DNA from: Candidatus Gastranaerophilales bacterium
GTDB taxonomy: Bacteria > Cyanobacteriota > Vampirovibrionia > Gastranaerophilales > Gastranaerophilaceae
Length of the DNA: 64,000 nt
Reading direction: 5' to 3'
NCBI GenBank assembly: GCA_944323035.1
Contig: CALUQY010000001.1
Span: 149,197-213,196 of the forward strand
A model generated the notes under the pieces. The model was not told the DNA's origin. It searched no databases and worked only from the letters and a program-made list of their open reading frames with translations. The position numbers and the translations under genes are program-made. This document shows positions 26,202 through 34,939 of this stretch, in pieces; the first letter of the stretch is position 1; every line of letters begins with the position of its first letter.

Positions 26202-27080
26202 CTACACATTTGCTACGGTATCTATATAATAAGACCCTAAAAATCTGAAAAATGTTGTCTTTTGACGCATTTCTTCCACAGTTCTGAGGATTTGATTACT
26301 GTTTGTGTGACCGTCAAAACTTACAATAAAAATATATTCGCCAAACTTATGCTTAGATGGACGCGATGAAATATATGAAAGATTTATATTATTATTCCGG
26401 AAGATTTCCAGAACATCCAGCAGCGCACCCGGCTTGTTTTCCGTTGAAAACGCCAGAGAGGACTGCATTCCTTTAGCAAAAGGTGCATCACAATCGCCTA
26501 TCAGAATAAATCTTGTACTATTTGATTTATCATCATTAATATTTTCTCTCAGAATATTCAACCGGTATATGCTTGCCAGCTTTTTACTTCCGATTGCAGC
26601 ATACGTAAGGTTATAATTAGACAGACTTCTTGCGGCTTCCGCCGTGCTGGAAGCCTCTATCGTATCAATACGGTAAGGCATTTCAGTGTGTATAAAATTC
26701 TGGCACTGCGCAAGCGCCTGAGGATGTGAAATTATCCCGCCGGTTATACTGTAAAATTCAGTTGTACGCGCTAGCAAACAATGCTCAATCGGCATTATCA
26801 CTTCCGAAAGAATTTTGATATTAGGATTTTGTAATTTGATTAAATTATCAAGCGTTTCTCTAACAGCACCCTCAATAGAATTTTCGACCGGCAAAACCCC
26901 GAGAGTATTCGGCGTTGAATCAACAAATTCCATAACTTGACGGATTGTCTTATGTTCCGCCGGACGCCCCTGCAAATTGTATTTATCCACAAAATAATCC
27001 GCCGCCATTTCTGTATAAGAACCGCTCGGCCCGAGGTATGCTATATTTTCAATATTATCAAAATTAAAACCCGATTTCAT
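26202..27080 (-). CDS. pheA: Prephenate dehydratase
   Basis: 292 residues, the normal length for a monofunctional enzyme. Catalytic domain: IAYLGPSGSYTEMAA, GVLPVENSIEGAV, ISHPQALAQC, ASSTAEAA and NSTRFILIG. A C-terminal ACT domain for phenylalanine control follows (KPGALLDVLEIFRNNNINLS, then the SSRPSK allosteric motif in place of ESRP). It makes phenylpyruvate from prephenate. Divergent from the phosphohexomutase gene 36 bp away. Confidence 0.94.
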   Translation of the reverse strand: MKSGFNFDNIENIAYLGPSGSYTEMAADYFVDKYNLQGRPAEHKTIRQVMEFVDSTPNTLGVLPVENSIEGAVRETLDNLIKLQNPNIKILSEVIMPIEHCLLARTTEFYSITGGIISHPQALAQCQNFIHTEMPYRIDTIEASSTAEAARSLSNYNLTYAAIGSKKLASIYRLNILRENINDDKSNSTRFILIGDCDAPFAKGMQSSLAFSTENKPGALLDVLEIFRNNNINLSYISSRPSKHKFGEYIFIVSFDGHTNSNQILRTVEEMRQKTTFFRFLGSYYIDTVANV

Positions 27081-27116
27081 ATTTGTATTATAATAGAAAT
27101 CAAAAAAGAGGGCAAG

Positions 27117-28502
27117 ATGAAAAATGTGATTAAATTTGGTACAGACGGCTGGCGTGCGATTACGGACAAAGATTTTACGGAAGAAAATGTCAAAACCGCG
27201 GTTCAGGCGATTGCAAAATATATTTTTGAAGATTTTGGCGCAGAAAAAAAAATTATTATCGGCTATGACCCGCGCCGCGAGGCAGATTTCTTTGCGAAAC
27301 GCGCAGCAGAATTTTTAAAATTTCTGGGTTATCAGGTGCTATTGAGCGAACGCATAATCCCTACACCGGTTCTGGCTTTTCAGGCAAAAGAGCTTAACGC
27401 CTGCGCCTTAATGTTCACAGCCTCGCATAATCCGCCGGAATATCTGGGGTTAAAGTTTATACCTGACTACGCCGGCCCTGCGACGAGCGATATTACAGAT
27501 AAAATAATGTCAAATCTCGGTAAAGATTTTAAACCGTTCAACCCGAACGGCTCACTTAAAACAGTTGACTTTTCACACCCGTATTTTAAGCATCTTGAAA
27601 CACTGGTTGATTTTGACAAAATCAAAACGAATTCCCCAAAAATTATTTTTGACGGGCTTTATTCCGCAACTATCGGCTATTTTGATAAAATTTTGCAAAT
27701 GCACGGGATAGAATTCGAATCCCTCCACCTCCACTATGATGTAAATTTTGGCGGCGGCATGCCGGAACCAAAACCAAAATATCTAAAGGAATTGATTGAA
27801 AAAGTTAAATCGGCACACGGAGCTGTCGGGTTCGCAAATGACGGGGACGGCGACAGATTCGGCGTCATAAATGAAAACGGCGAATACGTAACGCCAAACG
27901 AGATTATCGGAATTTTACTGCTTCACCTGAAAAAACATAAAAATTATAAAGGTGCGCTTGTAAAAACAGTCGGCGCAAGTCTTATGCTGAATATTCTGGC
28001 AGAAAAACTCGGCGTTGAACTCATTGAAACCGCTGTTGGTTTTAAACATGTAGGCGAAGCAATGAGAAAATTCAACCCGATTATTGCAGGTGAAGAAAGC
28101 GGCGGACTTAGTATTCAAAACCATATTCCGGAAAAAGACGGCATCCTCGCAAACCTTCTTGTACTGGAAGCCATGGCTTATGAAAACAAACCGCTCACAC
28201 AGCTTCAACAGAACCTCAAAAAACTTGTAGGGAAAGAATTTATTAACGACAGAATTGATAAACATCTTGAAAACATTGATGAAGTAAAACCGTTTTTACA
28301 AAAAGTCAAATCAATAACGGCTCTCGGAGATTTAAAAGTTTCAAAAACGGATCTTACTGACGGAGTGAAACTCTTCTTTGAGGACGGCGAAAGCTGGATT
28401 TTAGTCCGCCCGAGCGGAACAGAACCGCTGCTTAGAATATATTTTGAAACAACAACAAAAGAAAAAATGGCTTACCTTCAAAACAAAATGGCAGAGATTT
28501 AG
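27117..28502 (+). CDS. Phosphoglucomutase/phosphomannomutase
   Basis: 461 residues from ATG 27117 with GAGGG upstream; longer readings back to 26937 run through the divergent pheA gene. All four family motifs are present: TASHNPPEYLG with the phospho-serine, NDGDGDRFGV (magnesium), GEESGGLS (sugar specificity) and RPSGTEPLLRIY (phosphate). The GEESGG form suits phosphogluco- or phosphomannomutase more than GlmM, which usually has GEQSGH. It moves phosphate between C1 and C6 of a hexose for cell-surface polysaccharide or glycogen. Confidence 0.9.
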   Translation: MKNVIKFGTDGWRAITDKDFTEENVKTAVQAIAKYIFEDFGAEKKIIIGYDPRREADFFAKRAAEFLKFLGYQVLLSERIIPTPVLAFQAKELNACALMFTASHNPPEYLGLKFIPDYAGPATSDITDKIMSNLGKDFKPFNPNGSLKTVDFSHPYFKHLETLVDFDKIKTNSPKIIFDGLYSATIGYFDKILQMHGIEFESLHLHYDVNFGGGMPEPKPKYLKELIEKVKSAHGAVGFANDGDGDRFGVINENGEYVTPNEIIGILLLHLKKHKNYKGALVKTVGASLMLNILAEKLGVELIETAVGFKHVGEAMRKFNPIIAGEESGGLSIQNHIPEKDGILANLLVLEAMAYENKPLTQLQQNLKKLVGKEFINDRIDKHLENIDEVKPFLQKVKSITALGDLKVSKTDLTDGVKLFFEDGESWILVRPSGTEPLLRIYFETTTKEKMAYLQNKMAEI

Positions 28503-29063
28503 TTACCAGTCCTCAGAGCCAAAAGGTTTATATTTTTCAATATATTGCAGGCATCGGGTTTCCATTTTGTTGAGGCGCTCAATTGTACCTTTATCCTCAG
28601 CTTTCATACGCATTATTTTAATATCAAGAAGCTCCTCTTTAGCCTTGCGCACTTTGGCTTTAACCTTTTCCCGCACAAGAAAAGAGTACCCCTCATACGA
28701 ACAATCCTGTGGCAGAATTATAAACTCATTTTTCGGATACTGCCGGCAAAATTTCGGACGTCTGTCATAAACTTTACAAAGATTATTTTCATCAATATAA
28801 CGGCAATAATAAAAATAAGTATCTGCGCCATATATTCTTTTGTTATATTCACAAACAGCATCCACTGCAACCGCATCAATATCCTGTACATCCTTTCTGG
28901 AATCATACGGTACAAAAAGTTTTAAAAAATTCACAGCAACACTATCGCCGTTTTGGGACTCTTCATACAATTCTTCATACGATTTTAACGAATAAATTAA
29001 ACGACAACACTTTCCGCATTTTTTACATATATTTTTTTCGCCCAGAATATCAGACATATTCAA
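28503..29063 (-). CDS. YkgJ-type cysteine-cluster protein
   Basis: 186 residues. The N-terminal CKKCGKCCRLIY is the CxxCxxCC cluster of the YkgJ/UPF0153 family, with later cysteines in CRYIDENNLCKVYDRRPKFCRQYP completing a likely zinc or iron site. Function of the family is not settled. The stop codon directly abuts that of the convergent phosphohexomutase gene. Confidence 0.82.
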   Translation of the reverse strand: MNMSDILGEKNICKKCGKCCRLIYSLKSYEELYEESQNGDSVAVNFLKLFVPYDSRKDVQDIDAVAVDAVCEYNKRIYGADTYFYYCRYIDENNLCKVYDRRPKFCRQYPKNEFIILPQDCSYEGYSFLVREKVKAKVRKAKEELLDIKIMRMKAEDKGTIERLNKMETRCLQYIEKYKPFGSEDW

Positions 29064-29168
29064 TATTATAACTTTATAATTTTCAGTTTCAAAAATCGTT
29101 ACATTTCTTTAATATTTAGCAATAATCTTAACGGCAAAAACTTTATATTCTTAGAAGGTTATAATTTT

Positions 29169-30068
29169 ATGCAAAATTCAGTAGTAGGACAAACCCCGAT
29201 ACCGCAAGCGGTAACATCAACATATAATAAACCCGCGGTTCAGCAGCCGGCAGCACAGCCCGCACCGCATCAGGCAGCACAGACTCAAGCAGCCGTGCAG
29301 CAAAATTATGCAACTCCGCCGGCAGTTTCGCAAACACCGGCTCCTGCATATCAACAGATTTATCCTCAAGCTCCGGCAAATTATAACATAGCTCCGCAGC
29401 AGCAATCCGTTCAGGTTCCGAACTATTCAGGAGTTAATATTCAGATTTTCAACCCGTCAGTAACGCCTCCGGGCGGAATGGCTCCGGTTTATAATGTAAA
29501 TGCACCTTCTTATCAGACCGCAACCCAACCGCAAAGCTATCCGGCAAATTATTATACCCAGCAGCTTGCAAAACCCGCTGAAGATACAACAAAAAACATA
29601 ACAAATACAACAAATAATACAACGAACAATATTGATAACTCAAAGAAAACAGAAAAACGCAAAATTGTTCAGCTGACAGATGATTACATAAAAAATCTTG
29701 AAAATTATCTGAACAGTCAGGATAAAGAATTGCGTTATATGGGTGCAAAAGAAGTAATCGCACGTCTTGAAGAGGATGAAAGCCGAAAAGACGACAAAGC
29801 CCTCAACGCATTAATCAATAAAATGCTTCAAGACCCTTATTCAAAAGTCAGATTTCTTGCAATGGCAGCCCTACAATCCAGAATGGCAACCGGTGATAAC
29901 CTGACAGTCCAACTCTTAACTAATATGCAAAATTCAAGTTCCGGCTATGGTCAGGATTCCCTGATGGCGTCAGACATACTATTGAAAATGGCAGGACAAA
30001 CCGTTGAAAAAGAATTTGAAGTAAAAAATGACAAAAAAGCAGACAAAACAACGTCAGATAAAAAATAG
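29169..30068 (+). CDS. Disordered Pro/Gln-rich protein with HEAT-like C-terminus
   Basis: 299 residues. Residues 1-135 are low-complexity and rich in P, Q, A and Y (NKPAVQQPAAQPAPHQAAQ), then a run of T and N (about 137-150). Residues about 160-280 are helical and HEAT-repeat-like: RYMGAKEVIARLEEDESRKD, KVRFLAMAALQSRM. Probably a protein-interaction adaptor. An AGAAGG ribosome-binding site precedes the ATG. It is 13 bp before the membrane protein gene at 30082. No specific function recognised. Confidence 0.65.
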   Translation: MQNSVVGQTPIPQAVTSTYNKPAVQQPAAQPAPHQAAQTQAAVQQNYATPPAVSQTPAPAYQQIYPQAPANYNIAPQQQSVQVPNYSGVNIQIFNPSVTPPGGMAPVYNVNAPSYQTATQPQSYPANYYTQQLAKPAEDTTKNITNTTNNTTNNIDNSKKTEKRKIVQLTDDYIKNLENYLNSQDKELRYMGAKEVIARLEEDESRKDDKALNALINKMLQDPYSKVRFLAMAALQSRMATGDNLTVQLLTNMQNSSSGYGQDSLMASDILLKMAGQTVEKEFEVKNDKKADKTTSDKK

Positions 30069-30081
30069 GATGACATAACCG

Positions 30082-30585
30082 ATGAAAATCTTGTCAAAAC
30101 TAAAAAACGGATGTAACAATTCCGTATCCAAAGTAAAAAACAACTACGGTAAATATCTCGCAAAAACCGTGGCAGTAGGTGCTTTGGGTATGATAGGTTA
30201 TGACGCACATATTTTAGGCCTGCTTCAATCAGACTGCTATTCCCAAACCCGTGATGCAGAAGCCTGCATAAAAGCAGCGACCAACTCAATGTATCTTTCT
30301 AACCCCAGCGCTATAAATTCAAAATTGAAAACAGGAGTTCTTCATCTGGAAATGGAAGAGAACTGGAGAAGTTTTATAAATTCCACAATCGGATATTTTA
30401 AGGGTGCCGGAACATCCCTGATATCTAACGTAATTCCGCTGGGGCTTGGTTTAATGACTGTAATTGCAGGGAAAAAACCGGTCGTAAAAACCGGAGGCTG
30501 GCTATTAGGAATTTATGGCGCAGTATCAGTTTTGAAGGATGTTCTGGGCTTCGGGCAGCCAAAAGATTTGAATAGAAGATTTTAA
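30082..30585 (+). CDS. Hypothetical membrane protein, 167 aa
   Basis: Two or three hydrophobic segments (about 27-45 TVAVGALGMIGYDAHILGLL, about 110-130 LISNVIPLGLGLMTVIAG, about 138-155 GGWLLGIYGAVSVLK) and two cysteines in a loop (DCYSQTRDAEACIKA). Likely inner membrane. Follows the HEAT-like gene by 13 bp. Family not recognised. Confidence 0.6.
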   Translation: MKILSKLKNGCNNSVSKVKNNYGKYLAKTVAVGALGMIGYDAHILGLLQSDCYSQTRDAEACIKAATNSMYLSNPSAINSKLKTGVLHLEMEENWRSFINSTIGYFKGAGTSLISNVIPLGLGLMTVIAGKKPVVKTGGWLLGIYGAVSVLKDVLGFGQPKDLNRRF

Positions 30586-30594
30586 AAAAAGTGC

Positions 30595-30623
30595 TTGCAA
30601 AATTCAAAAAAAGATGTTATATT
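30595..30623 (+). promoter_or_regulatory. Promoter of a 54-aa small protein
   Basis: TTGCAA (30595-30600), 17-bp spacer, TATATT (30618-30623). The spacing is ideal. Confidence 0.65.
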
Positions 30624-30646
30624 AGAACAACAAATTTAAGGAGAAT

Positions 30647-30811
30647 ATGATGAAAAATACATTTGCCCAATGCAGAGAGTTACTCTCTGACAAACGTCGT
30701 CTTGCTGCACTCAAACGAGCATTATTGAAAAAATGCCGGGAGAGAAATATTTTTGACCGGTGGAAAGTCCATTCCTCAACTGCCGCAATCGGATGTGAAT
30801 TTGATATTTAA
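30647..30811 (+). CDS. Small basic hypothetical protein, 54 aa
   Basis: A short frame with unusually complete expression signals: a good promoter at 30595-30623, AAGGAG just before two consecutive ATG codons (30647 and 30650), and an 18-bp terminator stem overlapping the stop. The protein is basic and helical (RRLAALKRALLKKCRERN) with three cysteines and ends GCEFDI. It could act on nucleic acid or be a short regulatory peptide. No family recognised. Confidence 0.6.
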   Translation: MMKNTFAQCRELLSDKRRLAALKRALLKKCRERNIFDRWKVHSSTAAIGCEFDI

Positions 30812-30850
30812 AACATTCGGGTTGGTATAAAAATACCAACCCGAATGTTT
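30811..30850. terminator. Strong bidirectional terminator, 18-bp stem
   Basis: 30811-30828 pairs perfectly with 30833-30850 across a 4-base loop. It serves the small protein on the plus strand and the pilin-like locus on the minus strand, overlapping the stop codons of both. Confidence 0.82.
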
Positions 30851-31591
30851 AATTTCTTTTTATACACATAGTTGTACAGCCTCCCGAGTCATTATTGGCT
30901 ACAAAGCGATCTCCAGCTCCCATATTAACCCGCCAATGCTTGGAGGAACTCGGGCGGGTCGATGAAACCATACTTGTTGTAGTCGAAAAACCAATCAAAG
31001 GAGCATTATAAACTATAGCAGTTAATTCTTCCATATTTGGCACTCTGGCATCATCTCTTGCCCTGCAAATCCCAACCAGAGCATTTGCATTAGCACCATT
31101 GACTGTATTCGTAGATTCCGGCATTGGCGCGACAACTACAGAATCCGTCGGATAAATCGCAGTTATAAAACCGATATCTTTACCAACAGAGTTTGGCCCC
31201 TTCGTGCCATTAAGATCATACACAAAGTTTGCACACATTTTCGGCTGTGAAAAATGCCATGATTTATCCGTTGTACCGGATTCAAAAAAATTCCCCTGAC
31301 AATTCGGGTTATAAAAGACTGCAACAGATTCCCCGTTAGCGGTTTCAAATGCAGCAGTCTTTGTATCCAACTGTGAATAAGCATAATAGCGGGAATTAAC
31401 TCCGTCCCAGAAAGACCCGTTAAAAATAGAATTATATTCCAGTAAACTGCTTTACGCTGGGTGTTCCATGTACGCTCGTTTATGTTACCGGTAAGGCTCG
31501 GAAGTGTAATCGCCGCAACCACACCGATTATCGTGAGGGATAACAGTATCTCCGCCATGGTAAAGGCCACGCCGCGTGCCAATACCCCCCG

Positions 31592-31691
31592 GTCATTGCG
31601 AGCCCCTTTAGGGGCGTGGCAATCCATTTGAGTACGCAGCGTGTTTGACTGGATTGCCGCGTCGTTCACTACGTTCACTCCTCGCAATGAC
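31592..31691. repeat. Dispersed inverted-repeat element, GTCATTGCGAG type
   Basis: A 100-bp element from GTCATTGCGAGCCCC to CTCGCAATGAC with internal GTGGCAATCCA and TGGATTGCCGC. It lies directly upstream of the AFTMAEILL codons of the broken pilin. Confidence 0.8.
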
Positions 31692-31722
31692 GGTGGACGC
31701 TTACGGTTACGATACATACTTT

Positions 31723-31809
31723 TGTCATGCTGAACTCGTTTCAGCTTCTGGCCAGCATTACGTGCTACCGGTATCGTTGGACAGATCCCGAAATAAATTC
31801 GGGATGACA
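31723..31809. repeat. 87-bp palindromic element, TGTCATGCTGAAC type, copy 1
   Basis: Begins TGTCATGCTGAAC and ends TTCGGGATGACA; it contains two hairpins (GCTGAA.../TTCAGC and ATCCCGAA/TTCGGGAT). Same length and orientation as 38097-38183; reverse copy at 56101-56181. Confidence 0.82.
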
Positions 31810-31849
31810 TTTCGGATACAGATTGCGCACTAGTACCTGTTAAGAGAGG

Positions 31850-31862
31850 CCCCCCCCCCCCC
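31850..31862 (-). repeat. Homopolymer tract, 13 G on the coding strand
   Basis: Thirteen consecutive C on the plus strand within the leader of the pilin-like locus. No other single-base run this long was noticed. Confidence 0.9.
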
Positions 31863-31895
31863 TGTGCAAGTAATTACACTTCTTTGTTTTTTCAT

Positions 31896-32122
31896 TTTTC
31901 CATCCTTTCTTTTATGGCGTTGGGCTGGCAAGCCCAACCTACATTCTAGTTAATGAGTTAATCAGTTAATAAGTTAATTAGGGTTATAAATTGTTACCCG
32001 GGTTCATTTTTCTTACATTCGGTCATATCCCTTATTAACTTTTTAACCTATTAACTTTTTAACTTTTCTTGTCCATTTGGCCATAACGACTTATTGCCTT
32101 ATTGCCTTATTCTCTTATTGCC
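31896..32122. repeat. Gene-free block shared with 38356-38576
   Basis: Contains the TTGGGCTGG...CCAACC hairpin, then GTTAATGAGTTAAT repeats (from 31949) facing inverted TTATTAACTTTTTAACC copies (to about 32068), then TTATTGCC repeats. The same order of parts is found at 38356-38576. No coding frame. Confidence 0.75.
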
Positions 32123-32308
32123 AATAAAGCAGTTCTCCGTCGCCTGCTTGCCATGCTCCCGCAGGTCAACCCTCTTACCTCTCACAAAACAATTCACTGG
32201 ATTGTTTTGCTCGGCAGAGTGCCACTCAAAAGGCTCGCTTGCGTGAGCGGGAGTTGCTACGCAACTCATTCACGCCACGTTCCCTATCGCGAGCCTTTCT
32301 CGGACATT
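32123..32308 (+). repeat. Structured dispersed element, copy C
   Basis: AATAAAGCAGTTCTCCG to TCGGACATT. It interrupts sequence that is continuous at 38571-38606: left flank TCTCTTATTGCC and right flank ATTATGTACCATG both match. This gives the approximate element boundaries. Confidence 0.88.
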
Positions 32309-32416
32309 ATTCATTATGTACCATGTTTTATATTTAGTCAAGCTCGATTGTAACAATTTCTTTACTAACTGGCAAAAAATTTCTTGACGGGTTTTAAGGC
32401 TAAAGGGATTACAAAA

Positions 32417-33979
32417 GTGTCAATCAATCCAATATTGAATAGCGTTAATACTCCGGCTAACCGCAATCCCAAAAAGGATTCGCGCAGGGGAGCAGCACAA
32501 CCTGAACAACGTGTTAAAACCAGTATTTTCTACCTTAACGATATTCACGGGAAATCTATAAATATGGAACGGCTCGCAAGCGTTTCTAATACCTTTGACT
32601 CGTTCCAGAAATCACAACCGGATGTGGACAGGTTAAAGCTTTCATCAGGCGATATTCAGCTCGGACACGATGAAAAAATTAACGAGGTCGCCGTTAAATT
32701 CCAAAACGCAATCGGGATTCAGGCAACAGCTATGGGCAACCACGAATTTGACCTTGCCTGGAAAAAATCCGGCAAACTCCTTAACCTCTTAGAACAAATT
32801 CAATATAAACTTCTTGCCAATAATGTTTACATAAACAACAGCGAAAAAGTTCAAAATAAACTGCAAAACTACACAATTGAGGAAATTAACGGGCACAAAT
32901 ACGGAATTATCGGAACTTCTCCGGTTGATTTAATCTCCCGTCTGCGGCAGGGAACGCTTACCGAAAACCTGCGCGTTCACTCACTTGACGAAACGATTAA
33001 ACAGGTGCAGCGCGATGCCGACGACCTTAAAAAGCAAGGCGTTGACAAAATCATCCTTCTTTCACACGTAGGTTATGAAGGAGATATTCTCCTCGCACGC
33101 GCAACTGACGGCATTGATATCATTCTGGGCGGTCACTCTCACGATTTATTGAGAGATATTAAAGAAGGCAAAAACCTTTTCTACTCAAAATCCAACGAAC
33201 CGGTTATCATAACTCAGGGCGGACGTGACGGAACACACTTTGGAATTTTAAATGTTGAATTTGATGAAAAAGGTATTATCAAAAAAGCACAGAATAATAT
33301 TTCCTACACAGACTACTTCCGCCGCAATGCGCCGATGAGATACATTTTTGAAACTATCCTCGGGAAACCGGAAAAAATCGGCTACATTGAAAGCGCGGAA
33401 AAACCGCCGAAAAAAGTTCTCACAGAGCCAACCGGACACGCAAACTTTATACTTGACTGTATGAAAGAGGACTGTGACGCGGATATTGCAATAATGCCGT
33501 CACCTGAAATCCGCGGTTTCTTTGATGAAGGCACGCTTGATACAAGAACGCTAAATGAAATTCTGCCGTTCAAAAACAAAGCCGTTGTTGTCAACTACAC
33601 GGAAAAAGAAATCGTTGACGCAATTAAATTCGCCTCAACTTCCCTGCAAAACAAAGATAATAAACCCGGAATAATGGAAGTTTCAGGTCTGGAATACAGA
33701 ATAAACAAAGACGGCGACCTGCTTTCAATGTCCTATATTGATAAAAACGGCGCCAAAACACCTATCGACATCAATAACCCGCGGGAAGACAAATTATATA
33801 AAACCGTAATAAATGACTTCCACGCGCAGGGTAACGATAACTACGCAATGCTTAACAAATTCAATGAAGCCGAAAAAATTTGTGATTACGACATCACAGG
33901 CTGCGTAATCAACTGCGTGAAAAAACACAATAAGCCGATAAAAATTGCAGATGACGGAAGAATTCAAATTGCAGACTAA
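32417..33979 (+). CDS. 5'-nucleotidase / metallophosphatase family protein
   Basis: 520 residues from GTG 32417, supported by AAAGGGA 6 bases upstream; the in-frame TTG at 32384 has no such site. Metallophosphatase motifs occur in order: FYLNDIHG, LSSGDIQLG, AMGNHEFD, LLSHVGYEGD and ILGGHSHD. The C-terminal 5'-nucleotidase domain follows (ADIAIMPSPEIRGFFDEG to the end). It probably removes phosphate from nucleotides. UshA-type relatives are usually periplasmic, but no signal peptide is visible and the N-terminal 45 residues are a polar tail. Flanked by two copies of the structured element. Confidence 0.87.
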   Translation: MSINPILNSVNTPANRNPKKDSRRGAAQPEQRVKTSIFYLNDIHGKSINMERLASVSNTFDSFQKSQPDVDRLKLSSGDIQLGHDEKINEVAVKFQNAIGIQATAMGNHEFDLAWKKSGKLLNLLEQIQYKLLANNVYINNSEKVQNKLQNYTIEEINGHKYGIIGTSPVDLISRLRQGTLTENLRVHSLDETIKQVQRDADDLKKQGVDKIILLSHVGYEGDILLARATDGIDIILGGHSHDLLRDIKEGKNLFYSKSNEPVIITQGGRDGTHFGILNVEFDEKGIIKKAQNNISYTDYFRRNAPMRYIFETILGKPEKIGYIESAEKPPKKVLTEPTGHANFILDCMKEDCDADIAIMPSPEIRGFFDEGTLDTRTLNEILPFKNKAVVVNYTEKEIVDAIKFASTSLQNKDNKPGIMEVSGLEYRINKDGDLLSMSYIDKNGAKTPIDINNPREDKLYKTVINDFHAQGNDNYAMLNKFNEAEKICDYDITGCVINCVKKHNKPIKIADDGRIQIAD

Positions 33980-34213
33980 TAAAGCAGTTCTCTGTCGCCT
34001 GCTTGCCCTGCTCCCGCAGGTCAACCCTCTTACCTCTCACAAAACAATTCACTGGATTGTTTTGCTCGGCAGAGTGCTGTCTACCTCTCGCGAAACAATT
34101 CACTGGATTATTTCGCTCGGCAGAGTGCCACTCAAAAGGCTCGCTTGCGTGAGCGGGAGTTGCTACGCAACTCATTCACGCCACGTTCCTTATCGCGAGC
34201 CTTTCTCGGACAT
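33978..34213 (+). repeat. Structured dispersed element, copy D with duplicated hairpin
   Basis: Begins within the stop codon of the nucleotidase gene. The CAAAACAAT/ATTGTTTTG hairpin unit is tandemly duplicated (about 51 bp each), and the second unit reads CGAAACAAT/ATTATTTCG, with one stem pair changed on both sides. Confidence 0.85.
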
Positions 34214-34223
34214 TATAACAAAA

Positions 34224-34256
34224 AGGCGCGTTCAGCGCCTCTCAATTCCCTTTTTT
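34224..34256. terminator. Terminator between convergent genes
   Basis: AGGCGC (34224-34229) pairs with GCGCCT (34235-34240); a T6 run follows at 34251-34256, and A-rich sequence on the other side suits minus-strand termination. Confidence 0.6.
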
Positions 34257-34290
34257 AAGTTTGTTGTGTGTTACTAAAATAAGTGTGATG

Positions 34291-34836
34291 TTATGATTTT
34301 GAATTAGTTTTGTACTTATAACTTAAAATACTATAACTTCCTGAGCTTGAAGATGACGAATCATCACCATAGAAAACAGATATATTTGTTGCAGCCCGGT
34401 TATTCATCTCATCTTCCTTTTCCATTTTTGCCGCGGTTAATTTAAAAGCTGCTATTTCAGAATCCGTAATTCTGCCGTCGCCGTTCGTATCCATAGATTC
34501 AAAGTTTTCTATAATATAAGAATAATCCTCGCTGGAAATACCGGAAGCCCCTGATGAATACAACTGTATTAACTGCGCCTTAGTCAAACCGCTTGCAGAC
34601 ATCTGGCTTATACTGTTAGTTGTTTCGTCCGCCGAGAGAACACCGTCACCGTCTGCGTCAAGCGCAGAAAAGTTTGTTTGCAAATATGATGCAAAAGTCT
34701 GGTTTAAATTCATCAAATTATCTGTATTAGTACGTGCTTCAGCAATATTTTCAAGTGTCAAGCCGTCTTTATACTGGGACGCCAAATACGCATAAGTGCT
34801 GTTAAGCCCCGCATATATTCCTGATAATGAAGTCAT
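34291..34836 (-). CDS. EF-hand calcium-binding protein
   Basis: 181 residues with no signal peptide. Two canonical EF-hand loops: DADGDGVLSADE (about residues 57-68) and DTNGDGRITDSE (about 115-126), each with calcium ligands at positions 1, 3, 5 and 12. The C-terminus is a serine-rich tail (SSSSSSGS). EF-hand pairs usually act as calcium sensors or buffers. No partner is evident in the neighbourhood. Confidence 0.85.
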   Translation of the reverse strand: MTSLSGIYAGLNSTYAYLASQYKDGLTLENIAEARTNTDNLMNLNQTFASYLQTNFSALDADGDGVLSADETTNSISQMSASGLTKAQLIQLYSSGASGISSEDYSYIIENFESMDTNGDGRITDSEIAAFKLTAAKMEKEDEMNNRAATNISVFYGDDSSSSSSGSYSILSYKYKTNSKS

Positions 34837-34939
34837 AACTACCTCGTTTCTACCTTACTACATTGCTTGATTTATTATTTAATGATGTAAGTAAAAAAAT
34901 CAACCTCTAAATAAAGTATTTTTGTGATAAGATAAAAAA

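Larger units (their letters stand above)
30849..31895 (-). pseudogene. Broken pilin-like gene with repeats in its leader and a 13-G tract
   Basis: Reading from ATG 31895 (AGGATGG ribosome-binding site), the leader MKKQRSVITCT meets a run of 13 G (31850-31862) and stops at 31830. With 12 or 15 G the frame would stay open through two palindromic repeats into VAFTMAEILLSLTIIG. A second frameshift lies just after RKAVYW near 31440. The remaining frame (ending 30849) has FETANGESVAVFYNPNC and GPNSVGKDIGF, as in the intact pilin, and ends CIKRN. About 70 codons of the intact pilin's middle are missing. Most likely a pseudogene or silent copy. Confidence 0.75.

Noticed and set aside
26937..27116. 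A longer N-terminus for the phosphohexomutase
   Set aside because: It would overlap the divergent pheA coding region; the family start and ribosome-binding site fit ATG 27117.
31163..31810. A 215-aa minus-strand frame starting at ATG 31810 as a normal pilin gene
   Set aside because: Its first 85 residues are encoded by palindromic repeats, there is no ribosome-binding site at 31810, and the frame departs from the pilin after RKAVYW. Treated as part of a broken locus.
31896..32122. GTTAAT repeats as a CRISPR-like array
   Set aside because: Units are 9-10 bp without unique spacers of constant length, and no cas genes are present.
14615..34277. Similar plus-strand open frames (about 65-110 aa) crossing copies A, C and D of the structured element
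   Set aside because: They share sequence only because the DNA repeats are alike; they lack ribosome-binding sites, copies B and E do not keep the frame, and base changes follow stem pairing rather than codons.
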